DNA of 64,000 nt from Albula goreensis (Eukaryota > Chordata > Actinopteri > Albuliformes > Albulidae), in assembly GCA_022829145.1 (NCBI GenBank), contig CM040762.1, positions 23,554,436 to 23,618,435 on the forward strand. The letters are read 5' to 3'. This document shows positions 20,694 through 33,511 of the stretch, in pieces; positions within the stretch are counted from its first letter, which is position 1, and every line of letters starts with the position of its first letter. The position numbers and the translations under genes were made by a program. A model generated the notes under the pieces. It saw nothing but the letters and a program-made list of their open reading frames with translations. It ran no database searches and was not told the DNA's origin.

Positions 20694-20948
20694 TTACTGT
20701 TCCTTACCAACTACCAAAAGATATTTGCAATCATATGCTAACAAGTTGTGGTCCACTTGGTTTGGAGCCATGTGTAAGCAGAGTGGACCAACTGGTAAAA
20801 GTACAGCATGTATCAGCTTCACATTGGCCAAGAAGTTGCAAACGGATTCCACAACCTTGACAAACTCAAACTGTGAAAACGTAATGACGTACAGGGTATC
20901 ACTTCTCTGTAGCATGTCTTTCTGGTGTACCAATGCTACAACCTGCAT
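20694..20948 (-). CDS. unidentified 84-codon open frame, possible terminal exon or retro-fragment
   Basis: Minus-strand frame preceded by a plausible acceptor (cctaccag at about 20955-20962). It includes VVALVHQKDMLQRSDTLYVI and ends LLVVGKEQ with a stop. Composition looks protein-like, with a mix of hydrophobic and charged residues and a regular strand pattern, but I cannot name the family and see no partner exon nearby. It may be a decayed gene fragment or chance. Confidence 0.22.
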   Translation of the reverse strand: MQVVALVHQKDMLQRSDTLYVITFSQFEFVKVVESVCNFLANVKLIHAVLLPVGPLCLHMAPNQVDHNLLAYDCKYLLVVGKEQ

Positions 20949-21138
20949 CTTAGCCTGGTAGGTTATTTATCAAGATGCGACTAAACCGTGTAGCAAACCC
21001 ACTCTTTCCCATTGCTGCCCATGTCCTCCTTCATCCTGTACAGACTGATCATGTTCTAGAATTTTCTACTCTGTACCACAGGATTCCTGTGGATCCTGTG
21101 GGACTACCAATGTAATGTCACCTAATTGGCACTGCGGA

Positions 21139-21745
21139 TGCCACCCTGTGCATGCCAGCCCTGTGCACTGTGGACGCTAGCCCTGTGCACTGTGGATACT
21201 AGCCTTTTGCACTGCAGATGCTGGCCCTGTGCACTGCGGACGCTAGCCCTGTGCACTGCAGATGCTGGCCCTGTGCACTGCGGACACTAGCCCTGTGCAC
21301 TGCGGACACTAGCCCTGTGCACTGTGGACACTAGCCCTGTGCACTGCAGATGCTCGCCATGTGCACTGCGGACACTAGCCCTGTGCACTGCAGATGCTAG
21401 CCATGTGCACTGTGGGGCACCAGCCCTGTGCACTGCAGATGCTAGCCATGTGCACTGTGGGGCACCAGCCCTGTGCACTGCAGATGCTAGCCCTGTGCAC
21501 TGCGGACACTAGCCCTGTGCACTGCAGATGCTAGCCCTGTGCAATGTGGGGCACTAGCCCTGTGCACTGTGGGAACTAGCCTTTTGCACTTAGGATGTTC
21601 GCCCTGTGCACTACGCAAGCTAGCCTTCTGCCCTGTGGATGCTGGCCTTGTACACTGTGGATGTTAGCCCTGTGCATTGCAGACGCTAGTCCTGCGCACT
21701 GCGGATGCCAGCCCTGTGCACTGTGGACGATAGCCCTGTGCAACA
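21139..21745 (+). repeat. minisatellite, ~22 bp unit (gccctgtgcactgyggacrcta)
   Basis: About 27 imperfect copies of a 22 bp unit centred on gccctgtgcactg, with alternating cagatg / cggaca / tgggg variants giving a partly higher-order pattern. Both strands are open; no real protein. Confidence 0.93.
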
Positions 21746-23054
21746 GTTGGAGGGCGGGAGAGATATTAGCAAGAGAACTGCCATTCGGCGGTGATGAAGA
21801 ATCACAGGAGTCATCTCTCATTTGGATCCTTCTCAGTTGAGCACATTGCTAAATATGGAGAGAAGAGCGTGGGCAGCACATCCTAATTGCCTTCCACTAT
21901 GGGAGGGATTGATTCAGCTGATGGGTGAGATAGTCAGGCTGCAGTAACCACAGGGGTACTGCAGGCCAAGTATTTGTCTCTGACTGTTAATCCCCCATTT
22001 GTCTCACATTGACCAACTTACATTTATTTTTGTTTTGGTGGGTAAAGAGGAGAAATAGTTGAATGAAAAATGATGGTTCTGAGGCCATCAGGCCCAGGGG
22101 AAAGTCCTGCCAACACTGTAAAGGCTATGATAAGTAAGCAAGGTTTATATCTAATAGATCACTGAGGCCAGCCCTACGACAACGCCAGTAATATGTTGGA
22201 GAGGTACATCAGACTTCAGGTTCATTCAAACAAAATCATTTGATCCACGACATAACTTGTGCAGTAAACTCACTTAATTGGGTCGGTCTGTGTAATACAG
22301 AATGCAGTGGTGGTCATTTTTTTGACATTCTTCAGTCTTTATATTCCTTTCACACAGCAACTACTCATTGGTGGAACATAGCGCAGACATTGAGGAGGGC
22401 ACGACACTGAAATATCTGTCATGTCTTTCCATGAAGACACAACAATAGCACGTTGTAATAGCAATGGACAAATAAGAGAAGTGCTGGAAAATTTCTCCAC
22501 TCATTTAGGTGAAAAATGCAAGCAGGTGGTACCACTTTGCTGAAAACTAGAATTCATGGCCCAGTTCTGGGACCCACACGTACTCACAGCAACAATGATT
22601 TAGGGTGGGAAGCAGGTCAGCCCGCACCCCTGTGCCAGGCCTCCTCTGCATCCCAAAAGCTGATGAGCTGCTGGTCACTGCGTCGAGCCTCCCGCCGGTG
22701 GACACCGCCGTCTGCCTCCTGGCCTCGAGCCGACCGGAGGGATTCTGGTCAACCGGGGAGAGAGGACACGGCACGGATCGCCAACACTGACAGGCCTGGA
22801 CAGAATTATTGCAGGGCACGCTCACACACGCACAGTTCACGCTCTCGAGGGGATGTCCCTTACTGAACTGCCGCGCTTCCAGCCCAGCCTGGAGCTCCAC
22901 CGCTCCGCTGCTCCCTCGGAGAGGTCGTGGTGATCCCCATGGTTTCTGCAGCTCTCCGCCTGCATTCACACTCATGCCGCTCGCACCTGAAAGAGCCCTC
23001 CCTGGTACCTCCCAAAAATAATGCTGAATGTTAGGACTTAGTGTGAGTACAAAG
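21746..23054. other. intergenic; GC-rich patch at 22580-22990
   Basis: The GC-rich patch is open on both strands (172 codons minus, 116 plus) but shows no domain, codon bias or splice signals that I can defend. The rest is anonymous. Confidence 0.4.
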
Positions 23055-23430
23055 CAGGGCTGCAACTAACAGCTATTTTCATTATCGATTAATCTGCAGA
23101 TTATTTTCTCGATTAATTGATTAATCGGGTGATGTATAAAATATCAGAAAACTGTGGAAAATGCCCATTACAGTTTCCTAGAGCACAAGGTGACATCATT
23201 AAATGTCTTGTTTTGTCTGACCAACTGTCCAAAACCCCAAAATATTCAATTTTCTATAATGTAAGACAGTGCAAAGCAGCAAATTCTCACATTTGAGAAC
23301 ATAGAACCATACGATTTTTGGCATTTTTGCTTCAAAGATGACTTAAACGATAGATCGATTATCAGAATAGCTGGCGATTACTTTTCTTTCACTCAGCTAA
23401 TTAATTAATCGACTAATCATCACAGCTCTA
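23055..23430. mobile_element. hAT-type MITE with 8 bp target duplication
   Basis: Starts cagggctgcaactaac and ends atcacagctcta, imperfect terminal inverted repeats. It has subterminal ttatcgattaatctgc and attaatcgactaatc blocks typical of a non-autonomous hAT family common in teleosts. It is flanked by gtacaaag (23047-23054) and gcacaaag (23431-23438), an 8 bp duplication with one mismatch. Inner sequence carries no transposase. Confidence 0.82.
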
Positions 23431-23438
23431 GCACAAAG

Positions 23439-26400
23439 CTCATAAACAGGCTCATTCACCCTGCTCCTCTTACCGTTTTGATTTTGAACACAACCTCGCA
23501 GATGGAATCGTTCAAAACGGGCAGGATAAACCCCGCAAAACTGCTGAAGGTGCTACCTAAACACGGCCTACAGTTCACTTCTCAGCAAGCGTTTGTGGCT
23601 CTGTGAATGTTCCCGACTTTGCATGCGACAAGCTGCCGAAGGGAAAGATCGTTCTCGCAGATGGCGAGGATTAAAACGAGCTCAGGATACCACAGATGCG
23701 CCAGATCCTCAACATGGCCGTTACATCTGATCTGGTCAGATACGTGGAATTTGATGCGATATCTGACCTAATTTGGAACAAGGAAAACAAGAAAGACTTG
23801 AATGACCTCAAAGTTAGACACAATAAATAGTATGTTGCTATCTGTATAGCCTGTTGCAATACATTTCTTTATCACAGCTTTTACTGTTGACTAGAAGTGG
23901 TTGTCATAAGAGAACAACAAGCTTGCAATGGTGAAAATAAATTTGCATATATAAATTAGCAGATCTGGGGCCATTATGTCTCCCGTTTTATAAATTATGA
24001 CCAGTAAAATGTAGCTAATTAGGGGCCCAACGAACTATTTGTGCCTAGAGGCCTAAAGTTTGATTATTCAAGCCTGCCTACAGTAAAGCATGAAGGACAG
24101 TACCTTGTAACCAGTGACTGAATTTTAGATTTTGTTTTAGTCATAAATATAGAGTCAACTGTCTATTTAAAATGAGGTATTTTAATTTAGCATATAAATA
24201 AAATCCCGCCGACAGAAGCTCATATAACCTGGATTGAGGAAGGCGAGGGGGGGTTCACCTTCAGTACGTCCCCAGAGAGGGGGGAGGGACAGACCATGCA
24301 GTGGATTCTGTGAGGTTGTTGGCGTAATTCACCTCTCGGTCTTTCGAGGTGTAAGCTTGCCTGTTCTACACTTATCGAGGAGTCCATGTTTCAGGCACCT
24401 AAGGATTTAGACTTGCACAAAAAAATTAGAGGTTAGAGGTTAGCTCATATATCATGAAAATTAAACTTACAGACTAGTATCTAACTTGTTTGTGATCTCC
24501 TCACGTTAAAATTGATAAACAGCTTCTGTATGGAGTTATAGCCAATCAGACATTAGGTCCCGAGGCTGGCCACAATGTGAAGCTGGGACCCGAGACTGTG
24601 ACGGAATGAAACTACGATAATCCGTAAACTTATACTTTTAGTTTATGTGTCCGAGACCAATCAAACTCTAGCCTTGTGTATGTGCGTGAACTATCACTTT
24701 AGATTAAATACATATCATGTGGTGGCTTGTAATTAATTGATTGCAACAGATTGTTATGTAATGGGCCAATAGCAACTTAATATCGAAAATATAGCAAATT
24801 CAAACCCATCTTCAATATTTCAGGGTAATATTTAAGACCAATGAGAACAGAATTATGCACTGTGGATTTAGAGACCTCGCTGTTTTCACATTGAGAAACC
24901 ACACCCATAATAACTTAGTAACTGCACAGCTGCAGCAACAAAAATATGTATTTCAGTTCTAGAATTCTGAGGTCAGTTTGTATTAAACTCCATTTAAATG
25001 ATGGAAGGCAGTTTAACCCATCTAACCCCCTCCCCCTGCCCCCTTTTGAGGTCATAGCTGAGCACATAAATAAATGATAGTGGTGTAACACTGGCTGCTA
25101 ATTATGTCCCAGACTAGCCCATACCTTCACAAGCAGGCCCCCCTGTACCACAGGCTCGTTAGCATAACACACTTGAGACTTATTAACACACCCATCAATG
25201 CTGCCCTAATTAATTCTCCCCGCATCGTTACCGAGCAAACAAATTAACTCCAATTCACACACCCTCAAAATAAACACAATCTCCGTAGAATATTATGCAT
25301 CAGTTTTCTGCACAAATTAAACCTTAACTGGCACATTCCAGTTTGAGCCAGTCTCTGTTACAGCAGAGAAACGCACTGCTGAAATATATTACACTTTGAC
25401 TGTCAGCAAAACCCCTCTGTGACAGCCCATTAAAGTGGGTTTGAGACAGAATGTGCAGAAGAGGTGGATACGCTGGTTAACAATAGGCATCATTTTCTCG
25501 TTTAATATGCACACTGCTAACTGAGTGATTGACTACAGAAAGCATGCATTTACTTGCAGCTGGAGACGAAGTGAAAAAGTGTGCATGTAGATTTTTTAAA
25601 AACCAGTGTATCACGTGGGCGTACGTCACTCAAGTCTCGGATTTTTAGGTGCATTAACACTGCGGAGTGAAACTGCAGATGCAAGAAACGAGGGGATGGA
25701 GAAAGAGTGTGAACAGTCAGACCAGAGTGCAGTACTCAAGCCTCCCCACCAGGGGCAGCAGATGCTTCACCATATTAGCGGCACAGAGCAGACCGCTCAC
25801 AAACTCAATCACTGATGTAATGGGATTCATGATGATCTTGTTAATTATGGCTCTTTGTTTTAATGTTCGCTGTAATTTAATCTCTTGTTTAATTTTCGTC
25901 TGCGAAACACTCTGAGAATACAAGATGTCAGAGACAGATATGGAAAACCAGGCTTGAATCTGTGGCATGATCTTGTTTCAGCAACGTAAATCCTATCCAC
26001 ACATGATGTGATTCAGTACAATTAATTTTCAGGCAACGCTGAATGCTTTTGGGAGGAGTATATTTTGGTGTGGTAACTAGCATATCAGTGCAGATATTTG
26101 ATCTTGGGCTTGGAGTCCATGCCTCACTGTTTGGGTGAGGTGAATCCCCACTGGACCACTAGAAGAGAAGTACAGACGAAAGGGAAGTAGACATGAAGGT
26201 GGAGGTGGGGAGGGGGAGGGATGCCGGAAGCAGTGAGCGTCATGGGAGATAAGGTACATGGCAATTTAATAGCTGCGCAGAAAACCGGATAGGACAGATA
26301 TAGGTATTTGAGTGAGGGGTTGCCTTAAAATAGTTCTTCCAAACTTTTGTTTTAACAAATTCCGATAGATTTAAAGGCACAGTTTGTTCCTCCCTGCCAC

Positions 26401-27700
26401 AGCTCACCAGTACCCACTGTTATCAGCATCCATACCTGTACTGTTTGTGAAAGCCCTACATTTTAACTTGTACCTGCTCCACTGCTACTTTTTACTTCTT
26501 CACTTCCTTCTAATATTTCTTCTACCACAACTACTTCTTATTCTACTTTTAATAATAATATTTTATTGAAAATGACTTATACTGCCAATTTATATGACCT
26601 ACTATACCCCATAACTATTTATTTTAGTTCCATCACTCCTCCACTACTGTTGCCATGACTACAACTATGCTGAATGCCAGTCTTCAATACTACGACTACT
26701 ACTTTTTCAACCAATACTACTGCTTATACAGCTACAACTACTGTGTTAGCTTCTACTAATGGTTATGCTTTCAGCGCTTTAAAAGTATATGGTTGGTGCC
26801 CTAGATATGTATATGCTCTCAATTTTATACATGCTCAAAAATGGAATGATCTGAACTTAAATTCTTCACCAGAAGTGTCGTTCTATCTAATAAATAAATG
26901 AACATATAAATGGATGATAGCTGGTGTGTTACAGCTGGTGAAATGTCATGCAGAAGTCTTCAGCTGCGAAGCAACTGTTAGACGATCTTTCATAACGTCA
27001 CATTTAAAGTTGACTGAAATCCACAAGAGAACCACTTCAGCACTGATATTTACGAGGAAGATTAAGTGGATGTTTTTCAGAGAAGGGCTTCCACACTTCC
27101 GCCAGGCTACACAAAACTATTTAACTGTAGGTAACGCTTTACAAACAAATTAATAAGGAATGATCAGAATATTGTGTTTCTATGGAAGGGTAGTCATGCA
27201 GGTCCACACATATATCCAGATGTTCCACTTTCAATGTTATTTTTGAATTATTAAAGATACTCAATACATTACCAATGCAACAATTTAATGAGCAGTGTGC
27301 ATCTTATCCCCTAGTTAAAAGCATTTAATAATTCAGCTATCCCCTCCCTGTCAACCTCAGCTAATACTTGTACACACAAAATCCCTGGTACACATTTCTG
27401 CTCTCACCTAGGTGGCTGCTACGCATTTGATTCCAGGCCGAGCTGTGATTCTCTCATTATCATCACATATTGATATCTTTATCACATCAGAGTAAATACG
27501 AAGCTTTGTCCTACTCTCTTTAACACGGTCTGCCACGGTTTTAGTGCTTCTCCGAGTTAAAACATTGCACTCTGTCGCAAGAGCCACTGTTCTCCTTCTG
27601 AGTCGTATTTCCCTTTGTGAGAAACACAGAAAACCCTATCGAGGCAGAACAGATATTTCTGCTGAAGCAGCGTTTTTTGACGGCTTTAACTCGGGAATGC
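23439..27700. other. intergenic with candidate conserved non-coding patches
   Basis: No coding gene recognised. Two stretches have the look of developmental non-coding elements: 25100-25270 (repeated taattaa and ttagcata motifs) and 25800-25920 (gggattcatgatgatcttg, then attaatt and aatttaatctc blocks). A C/T-rich plus-strand run at 26480-26750 has many tact/ctac triplets, a decayed simple repeat. Short ORFs are unsupported. Confidence 0.4.
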
Positions 27701-27892
27701 TTTAACTTTTGTCATTTTCCAATACAGCAAAATGTGTAAAGATTGTTGACCCCAGGCATAACAGCTCACTGCTCACATCCACAGACACGCAGCCAGGGGC
27801 CTGCGCAGTGCGGAGCGCTGAGGTCCTGACTGCTTCCTTCGCAAACAGACGCAACATCTGCCCGCTGCCCCATGTGGGCCCGCCTCGGAGGT

Positions 27893-28025
27893 GAGCAGAT
27901 TCACGATGATGTTCTTTGACCGCTCCTGCAGAGTGATCTTGGTGTTGTGCGTACACCCGGCGTCTTTGATGTAATTCCTGTCTTTCTTGACGTCACCCCA
28001 GCCCACTGGTGACCCATAGACCTTA
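27893..28025 (-). CDS. possible coding exon, family not recognised
   Basis: On the minus strand an acceptor-like cacag is followed by about 47 codons of varied composition (KVYGSPVGWGDVKKDRNYI, then THNTKITLQERSKNIIV) that do not look like the flanking minisatellite. No clear donor follows, and I cannot assign a family. The larger frame that runs into the minisatellite is an artefact. Confidence 0.25.
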
Positions 28026-28029
28026 TCGT

Positions 28030-29210
28030 GGGGCTCCTGTGTGTGGGGGTCCTGTGTGTGTGTGTGTATGTGTGTATGTGTTTCCTGTGTGCTGGGCTGT
28101 GGGGAGGTTCCTGTGTATTTGGGGTTCCTGTGTGTGCAGGGTTCCTGTGTGCAGGCTGTGGAGGTTTTGTGTGTGTGGGGTTCCTGTGTGTGTGTGCAGG
28201 GTTCCTGTGTGCAGACTGTGGAGGTTTTGTGTGTGGGGGTTCCTGTGTGTTTGGGGTTCCTGTGTGTGCAGGGTTCCTGTGTGCAGGCTCTGGAGGTTTT
28301 GTGTGTGTGGGGAGGTTCCTGTGTGTTTGGGGTTCCTGTGTGTGCAGGGTTCCTGTGTGCAGGCTGTGGAGGTTTTGTGTGTGTGGGGTTCCTGTGCGTG
28401 CAGGGTTCCTGTGTGCAGGCTGTGGAGGTTTTGTGTGTGTGGGGTTCCTGTGTGTGTGCAGGGTTCCTGTGTGCAGACTGTGGAGGTTTTGTGTGTGTGG
28501 GGGTTCCTGTGTGTGCAGGGTTCCTGTTTGCAGGCTGTGGAGGTTTTGTGTGTGTGGGGTTCCTGTGCGTGCAGGGTTCCTGTGTGCAGACTGTGGAGGT
28601 TTTGTGTGTGGGGGTTCCTGTGTGTGCAGGGTTCCTGTTTGCAGGCTGTGGAGGTTTTGTGTGTGTGGGGTTCCTGTGTGTGGAGGTTCCTGTGTGTGCA
28701 GGGTTCCTGTGTGCAGGCTGTGGAGGTTTTGTGTGTGTGGGTTCCTGTGTGTGGAGGTTCCTGTGTGCAGAGGTTCCTGTGTGCAGGCTGTGGAGGTTTT
28801 GTGTGTGTGGGGTTCCTGTGTGTGGAGGTTCCTGTGTGTGCAGGGTTCCTGTGTGCAGGCTGTGGAGGTTCCTGTGTGCAGGCTGTGGAGGTTTTGTGTG
28901 TGTGGGGTTCCTGTGTGTGGAGGTTCCTGTGTGTGCAGGGTTCCTGTGTGCAGGCTGTGGAGGTTTTGTGTGTGTGGGGTTCCTGTGTGTGTGGGGGGTT
29001 CCAGTGTGTGCAGGGTTCCTGTGTGGGTCCTGTGTGTGTGGTGTTCCTGTGTGCAGGCTGTGGAGGTTTGTGTGTGGAGGTTCCTGTGTGTGCAGGGTTC
29101 CTGTGTGCTGGGCTGTGGGGTTCCTGTGTGCAGGCTGTGGAGGTTCTTTATGTGTGGGGTTCCTGTGTGTGTGTGTGCGGTTCCTGTGTGCAGGCTGTGG
29201 GTGTCTTGTG
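28030..29210 (+). repeat. 1.2 kb GT-rich minisatellite, ~57 bp unit
   Basis: About 20 copies of a compound unit: gttcctgtgtgcaggctgtg, gaggttttgtgtgtgtgggg and a ttcctgtgtgtgcagg linker, with deletions and a ggaggttcctgtg variant. All three plus frames and two minus frames are open for about 400-480 codons because the unit lacks stops. These are not genes. Confidence 0.96.
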
Positions 29211-31430
29211 TCATGGGTTCCCAAAGATCAACAATGAGACCCCATCTGTTTAAGCTTCACCCTGTTAGTTAGTGGGCCCATACATAAGCTCCGTGAGCCA
29301 GGCTGCCCTGGTTTCCACTCTCACTCTGGGACTCTGGGAGACTTGGCCTCTGGGAGACGAGCCTCTTATCCAGCCAGTCCCACAAGCCTGTTTGCCCTTG
29401 TTCATTTGGCCCATTCATACTATACTGGCTGCTTTGCCACCAGCTGGACAGACATGTGTAGTGCTGGGCAACACTGGATTACTGTCCCACTTCCTGTCCC
29501 ATGTCCCATGTGCTTTTTTCCTGATCTACTGCCAGTGAGTACCATCGCCGCAGCCACTGGTTTAAAAGCTGTAATGTTATTTGCAGCTGGACGTGTTGAT
29601 TGAATAATGTAAGGCTATTGTCATGGTGACTCAGGAGTATTAGCCAGTATTATCATTCAAACAGCCATATTCTTTTCACACTTAATTTATTTAAGTCTAT
29701 TTGCCCTTGGTGCAAATAATTGCGATAGCGTCACAAATCTAGCACATCTGTGAATAAAACAGTTTTATCCTGCAAATACTTAAGTGTCACCTTGGAGCAG
29801 GAACTATTGTGGAATTAGCTGCAATATAGACTTTTAATAAGGCGGTGAATCAATGAATAGAATTCATGTTTTCCATGGATTTTCACGTCGTACCATGTTT
29901 CATCGAGCCGCGCAGATCTGTGTTTTGGGAGTGCTGTTTTTACTGTGTTTGTCAACATGCCAAAAAAGGGAATTTATTGGCTTGGTTGCCTGGTAACTTA
30001 TGTTCATCTTATGTACTACAATGATTATAAACGGAAGGCATGTTTCTACATAAATGGCAATGGTGAGACTACCTCGCTTTGCAGAGGAATTGCCTTTGTC
30101 CCTCACATCTGTATGCTAAAATAATCTTGCATAACCACACTCTAATTCACATTAACCCTTACTAAATGGTGCGTTCGTTTTTAAAATGCCTCATGCGGAA
30201 CGCAAACTAGGCTGAAGGAGAATTTTCGATTTTGACCTCCGCGCACTCACCGTGGTCACTCTCACCTTCAGCTCCTCGGTCCAAAGTGCTTGATCGGCAG
30301 TGCCGCAGCTGTCCCTCCCACGGTGACATCATTATTGCCTACTTGCAGCTTGTCAGCCGTGCTGACAGCAGGTGACAATATCAATAATGGCAGTGACAGC
30401 ATACGCTGGCCAGCGCAGCACAACCACCCCCCTCCCCCCACCTCACCTTGCCTTGGCATCCCAGGGACAGAGAGGGGGTATGTGGCCAATCCAACAGCAT
30501 GGTAACAAGGGAGCAGATGTGGAAACGAGGTGGGTCATGGCAACCGGGTATACTGGTGTCCTGCGTGCCGTTGGGACACTCAACCCAAAACATTTCATTA
30601 AATGCTGGCTCCAGAAACAGTTCAGACTCTGCGGTGCATGCAGAATCATACTGGAAGAATTAAAATTCATAAGTCAGAAACATGGATTGCTCCTTCAACG
30701 TGCATGACTAATGATCAACAATGTAATGCCCTTTTGTACATATTAAATACTTGTAAATATCTTGTGTATCATTATTTTTTGAAACATTTGCTGCTTTTTG
30801 TCCACCTAATTAAAAGATGTATAAATATATAAATAATCGAAAATGAAATCATTGCTGTTCTATTAATGGAAAATATGTTGGCGAAAACACCACTGCTGTG
30901 TAGTAAACCCACCCAAGCAAATCAACATGGAAAGGGGATGAGGAAATAAAAAAAAACAGAAAGAAATGAACCAGCAAGCCATGGACATACTGTACAGCAC
31001 CAAACAAGCACAGGGGAGCCTGAGAGAGAGGGAACATCAGCAACAGAGGAACGGAGAGAATTATAATTATACTGGTAATTATACATTATTTCACAGAATG
31101 GAAATAGAAAGGGCAGGAGCAGTAGGGAAAATCAGTCTCGTATAATTACAGTGCAGACACCTTGTGGGACTCGGGGAAGAAGGAAACAGTTAGAACACAT
31201 GCGGCACATTCTGACATCGCGCGGGCACACTCAGATGCATGCCTTCTGCGCAGAGACACCATCACACTGCTCCTCCGTATGACTCCACTGAACGCCCATT
31301 ATTTTGCCTGTGGATGCCACAGACTTAACACAATTATTGACCATTTTTAAACTCGTACCAAATAAGGTTTATGACAGTAAAGGTAAGAGCCAATACCTGC
31401 ATGTTATATGTAACCCAATAGACAACTGAA
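29211..31430. other. intergenic; candidate regulatory patch 30300-30410
   Basis: No gene recognised. At 30319-30410 the sequence has paired tgtcag / ctgacag and caggtgaca motifs around attattgcc and caataatggc, an almost mirror arrangement that suggests a regulatory element. An RFX-like X-box lies at 29985-29997. Confidence 0.4.
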
Positions 31431-31835
31431 TCTGAAGCGCTGTGTAACCATGGCAGAGTGTACCTGCAGCATGGTGTACCTGCAGATTTACCTTAAACAG
31501 AGTGTGCCTGAAAGTTAACCTGCAGCATGCTGGACCTGTAGCACGGTGTACCTGCAGATAAACATGCAGTATGGTGATTTACCTTAAGCAGTGTGTGCCT
31601 GGAAGTTTGCCTGCAGCAGTGTACCTGAAGATTTCTTTGCAGCACAGTGTACCTGCAGATTAACCTGTGCCTGGACGTTTACCTACAGCATGGTGTACCT
31701 GTAGCACAGTGTACCTGCAGGTTTACCTGTAGCACAGTGTAACTGCAAATTTACCTGCAGCACGGTATACCTGCAGTTTTACCTGCTGCAGGGTGTAATT
31801 ACAGGTTTACCTACTGCATAGTGCACCTGCAACCT
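31431..31835 (+). repeat. degenerate minisatellite (tgtacctgcag type)
   Basis: Irregular tandem units built on gtgtacctgcagatttacct and tgcagcatggtgtacctg, about 12-15 diverged copies, ending at the C-rich tract at 31840-31855. Confidence 0.82.
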
Positions 31836-32894
31836 GATACCCCCCCACCCCCCCTCCTCACTATCATCCCCTCAAATGAGCTCTCCTCCTTGTGATTCTC
31901 TTTTTCCATGTGATTACCTCCAGCCCCACTTAGCTTTGGTTCCTCAGTACAATAAAGCCTCAAGCATGATATATGGCTGTAGGCTGCTGGGCTGGCATCT
32001 CATAGCCCAAGTATCTCACATTGTATTTACTGTGTTGCAGTTGTCAGATACATTTGCTACGTACTCTAGCAGATCTAATTAAATCAATTAGCACTTAATC
32101 AAAAGAGGCTGTGTGTTATACCAGCAGCTTGTAGCATGGTCTTTTAACTATGAGAAAATCGGTTTCATTTTGTGTACATGGGTAATTTGTTAATAATTAA
32201 TGAGAGTGGTATAAACAGCACTGGCATCGATTGTGCCAGTGGGCTACAGGGAGCTATGTTCAAATGTTTCCCCCACTGTGCTGAACACCTGTAGAGTGAG
32301 CCGCCTTCACCATATCCCTACAACAGATAGAAACTGATACAGGCAGAGCACATTAGCTGGTCTGAGGTGACATGAATTCTATGTTTTGTCATACTTGTCA
32401 TACTTGCTTTTCTGATTCATCTTCATTCTCCCTACACTCCCACCATGTTTTTTTTTTTCTTGTCTCAGCTGCAGGTCCACCTGCGCAGGCATGAGGGCGC
32501 TGTTTGTCAGCGTTTGTCTCCTGGACCTGCCGTATTTAGGCCATAATGTTGAATAACTTGCTCACTGGGACAGTCAGGATCCCGTATTCCAGACAGATAG
32601 CAGCGATATGACGCTGCTGAGTCTGAAAAAGTCCGAACAAAACAGGAAGGAAAGAAGAGCAAACGTGAGGTTTTTTTTTTTTTTTGAGCAGAGATCAAGT
32701 GATGGTACTACGATCCAGGCTTCTCACACAACAACAAACAGTGTTAGCGCGAAAAGGGGGTTGTTTCACACGCACACGCACGCTGACTGGCTGGATGCTA
32801 CAGTACACTAATGCTGCACTGATAGAGAGGGAGGGAGGGAGGAGAGGGGATGAATGCAGCACTTTTTGAAAGAGCGTTTGGCTCAGTTCAAATA

Positions 32895-32927
32895 GTTGCC
32901 ATGGTTTCAAGACGTTTCCATGGAAAC
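32895..32927. promoter_or_regulatory. paired RFX X-box motifs
   Basis: gttgccatggtttc (32895-32908) and the perfect palindrome gtttccatggaaac (32914-32927) both fit the RFX X-box pattern GTNRCC(N2)GGYNAC closely and are only five bases apart. Confidence 0.6.
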
Positions 32928-33124
32928 GCAAGCTGCCAATAAAGTAAATTTGAACGGATTGTATGCGGGGAGACGGACGGGGGAGCCAGAGAGGAGAGGG
33001 GGCTCTCAGAGAAACATCAACCAAGTGAACATTAACACTGCACCAAGGGGGGTGGACACACTTATTTGGGGTAGAACAGAGGGAGAAACATACCATGGAA
33101 AGGGAGGGGAGAGAGAGGGAGAGG

Positions 33125-33160
<36 letters not shown>

Positions 33161-33182
33161 GGCTGGCTATTTTAGGCTGCAG

Positions 33183-33196
33183 GTTGTCATGGAAAC
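33183..33196. promoter_or_regulatory. RFX X-box motif
   Basis: gttgtcatggaaac, one or two changes from the RFX consensus GTTGCCATGGYAAC, within 300 bases of the paired motifs at 32895-32927. Confidence 0.5.
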
Positions 33197-33511
33197 AGCA
33201 GCCTCTCTTCCGAATGCAGATGTAGAAAACACATGGAGAGATAAACAGACAGAGGGACACTGATGGAAACACGTCCAGGCTGAATTACATACATGTCGTG
33301 TCTGAGTCTTTACAGTTATCACATGGTACCTTCCAGAGTCCGTCAGCCCGCATATTAATGGGAACGCAAATACTTCAATATATAACAAAATTATTGGGGT
33401 GAATAAGCCGTAATGTCCGTTTAATTGGTCAGTGAGTCTCTGTTTACCCCATTACCATCCACCCCCCTCTCTCTCTCTCTCTGAAGGACAGAGGTATTCC
33501 CACATTTCTAA

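Noticed and set aside
22547-23065. 172-codon minus frame in a GC-rich patch
   Set aside because: No recognisable domain, overlaps an open plus frame and runs into a hAT MITE; GC content explains the openness.
27773-29253. Frames of 398-483 codons on both strands
   Set aside because: They arise from a stop-free minisatellite unit and are low complexity in every frame.
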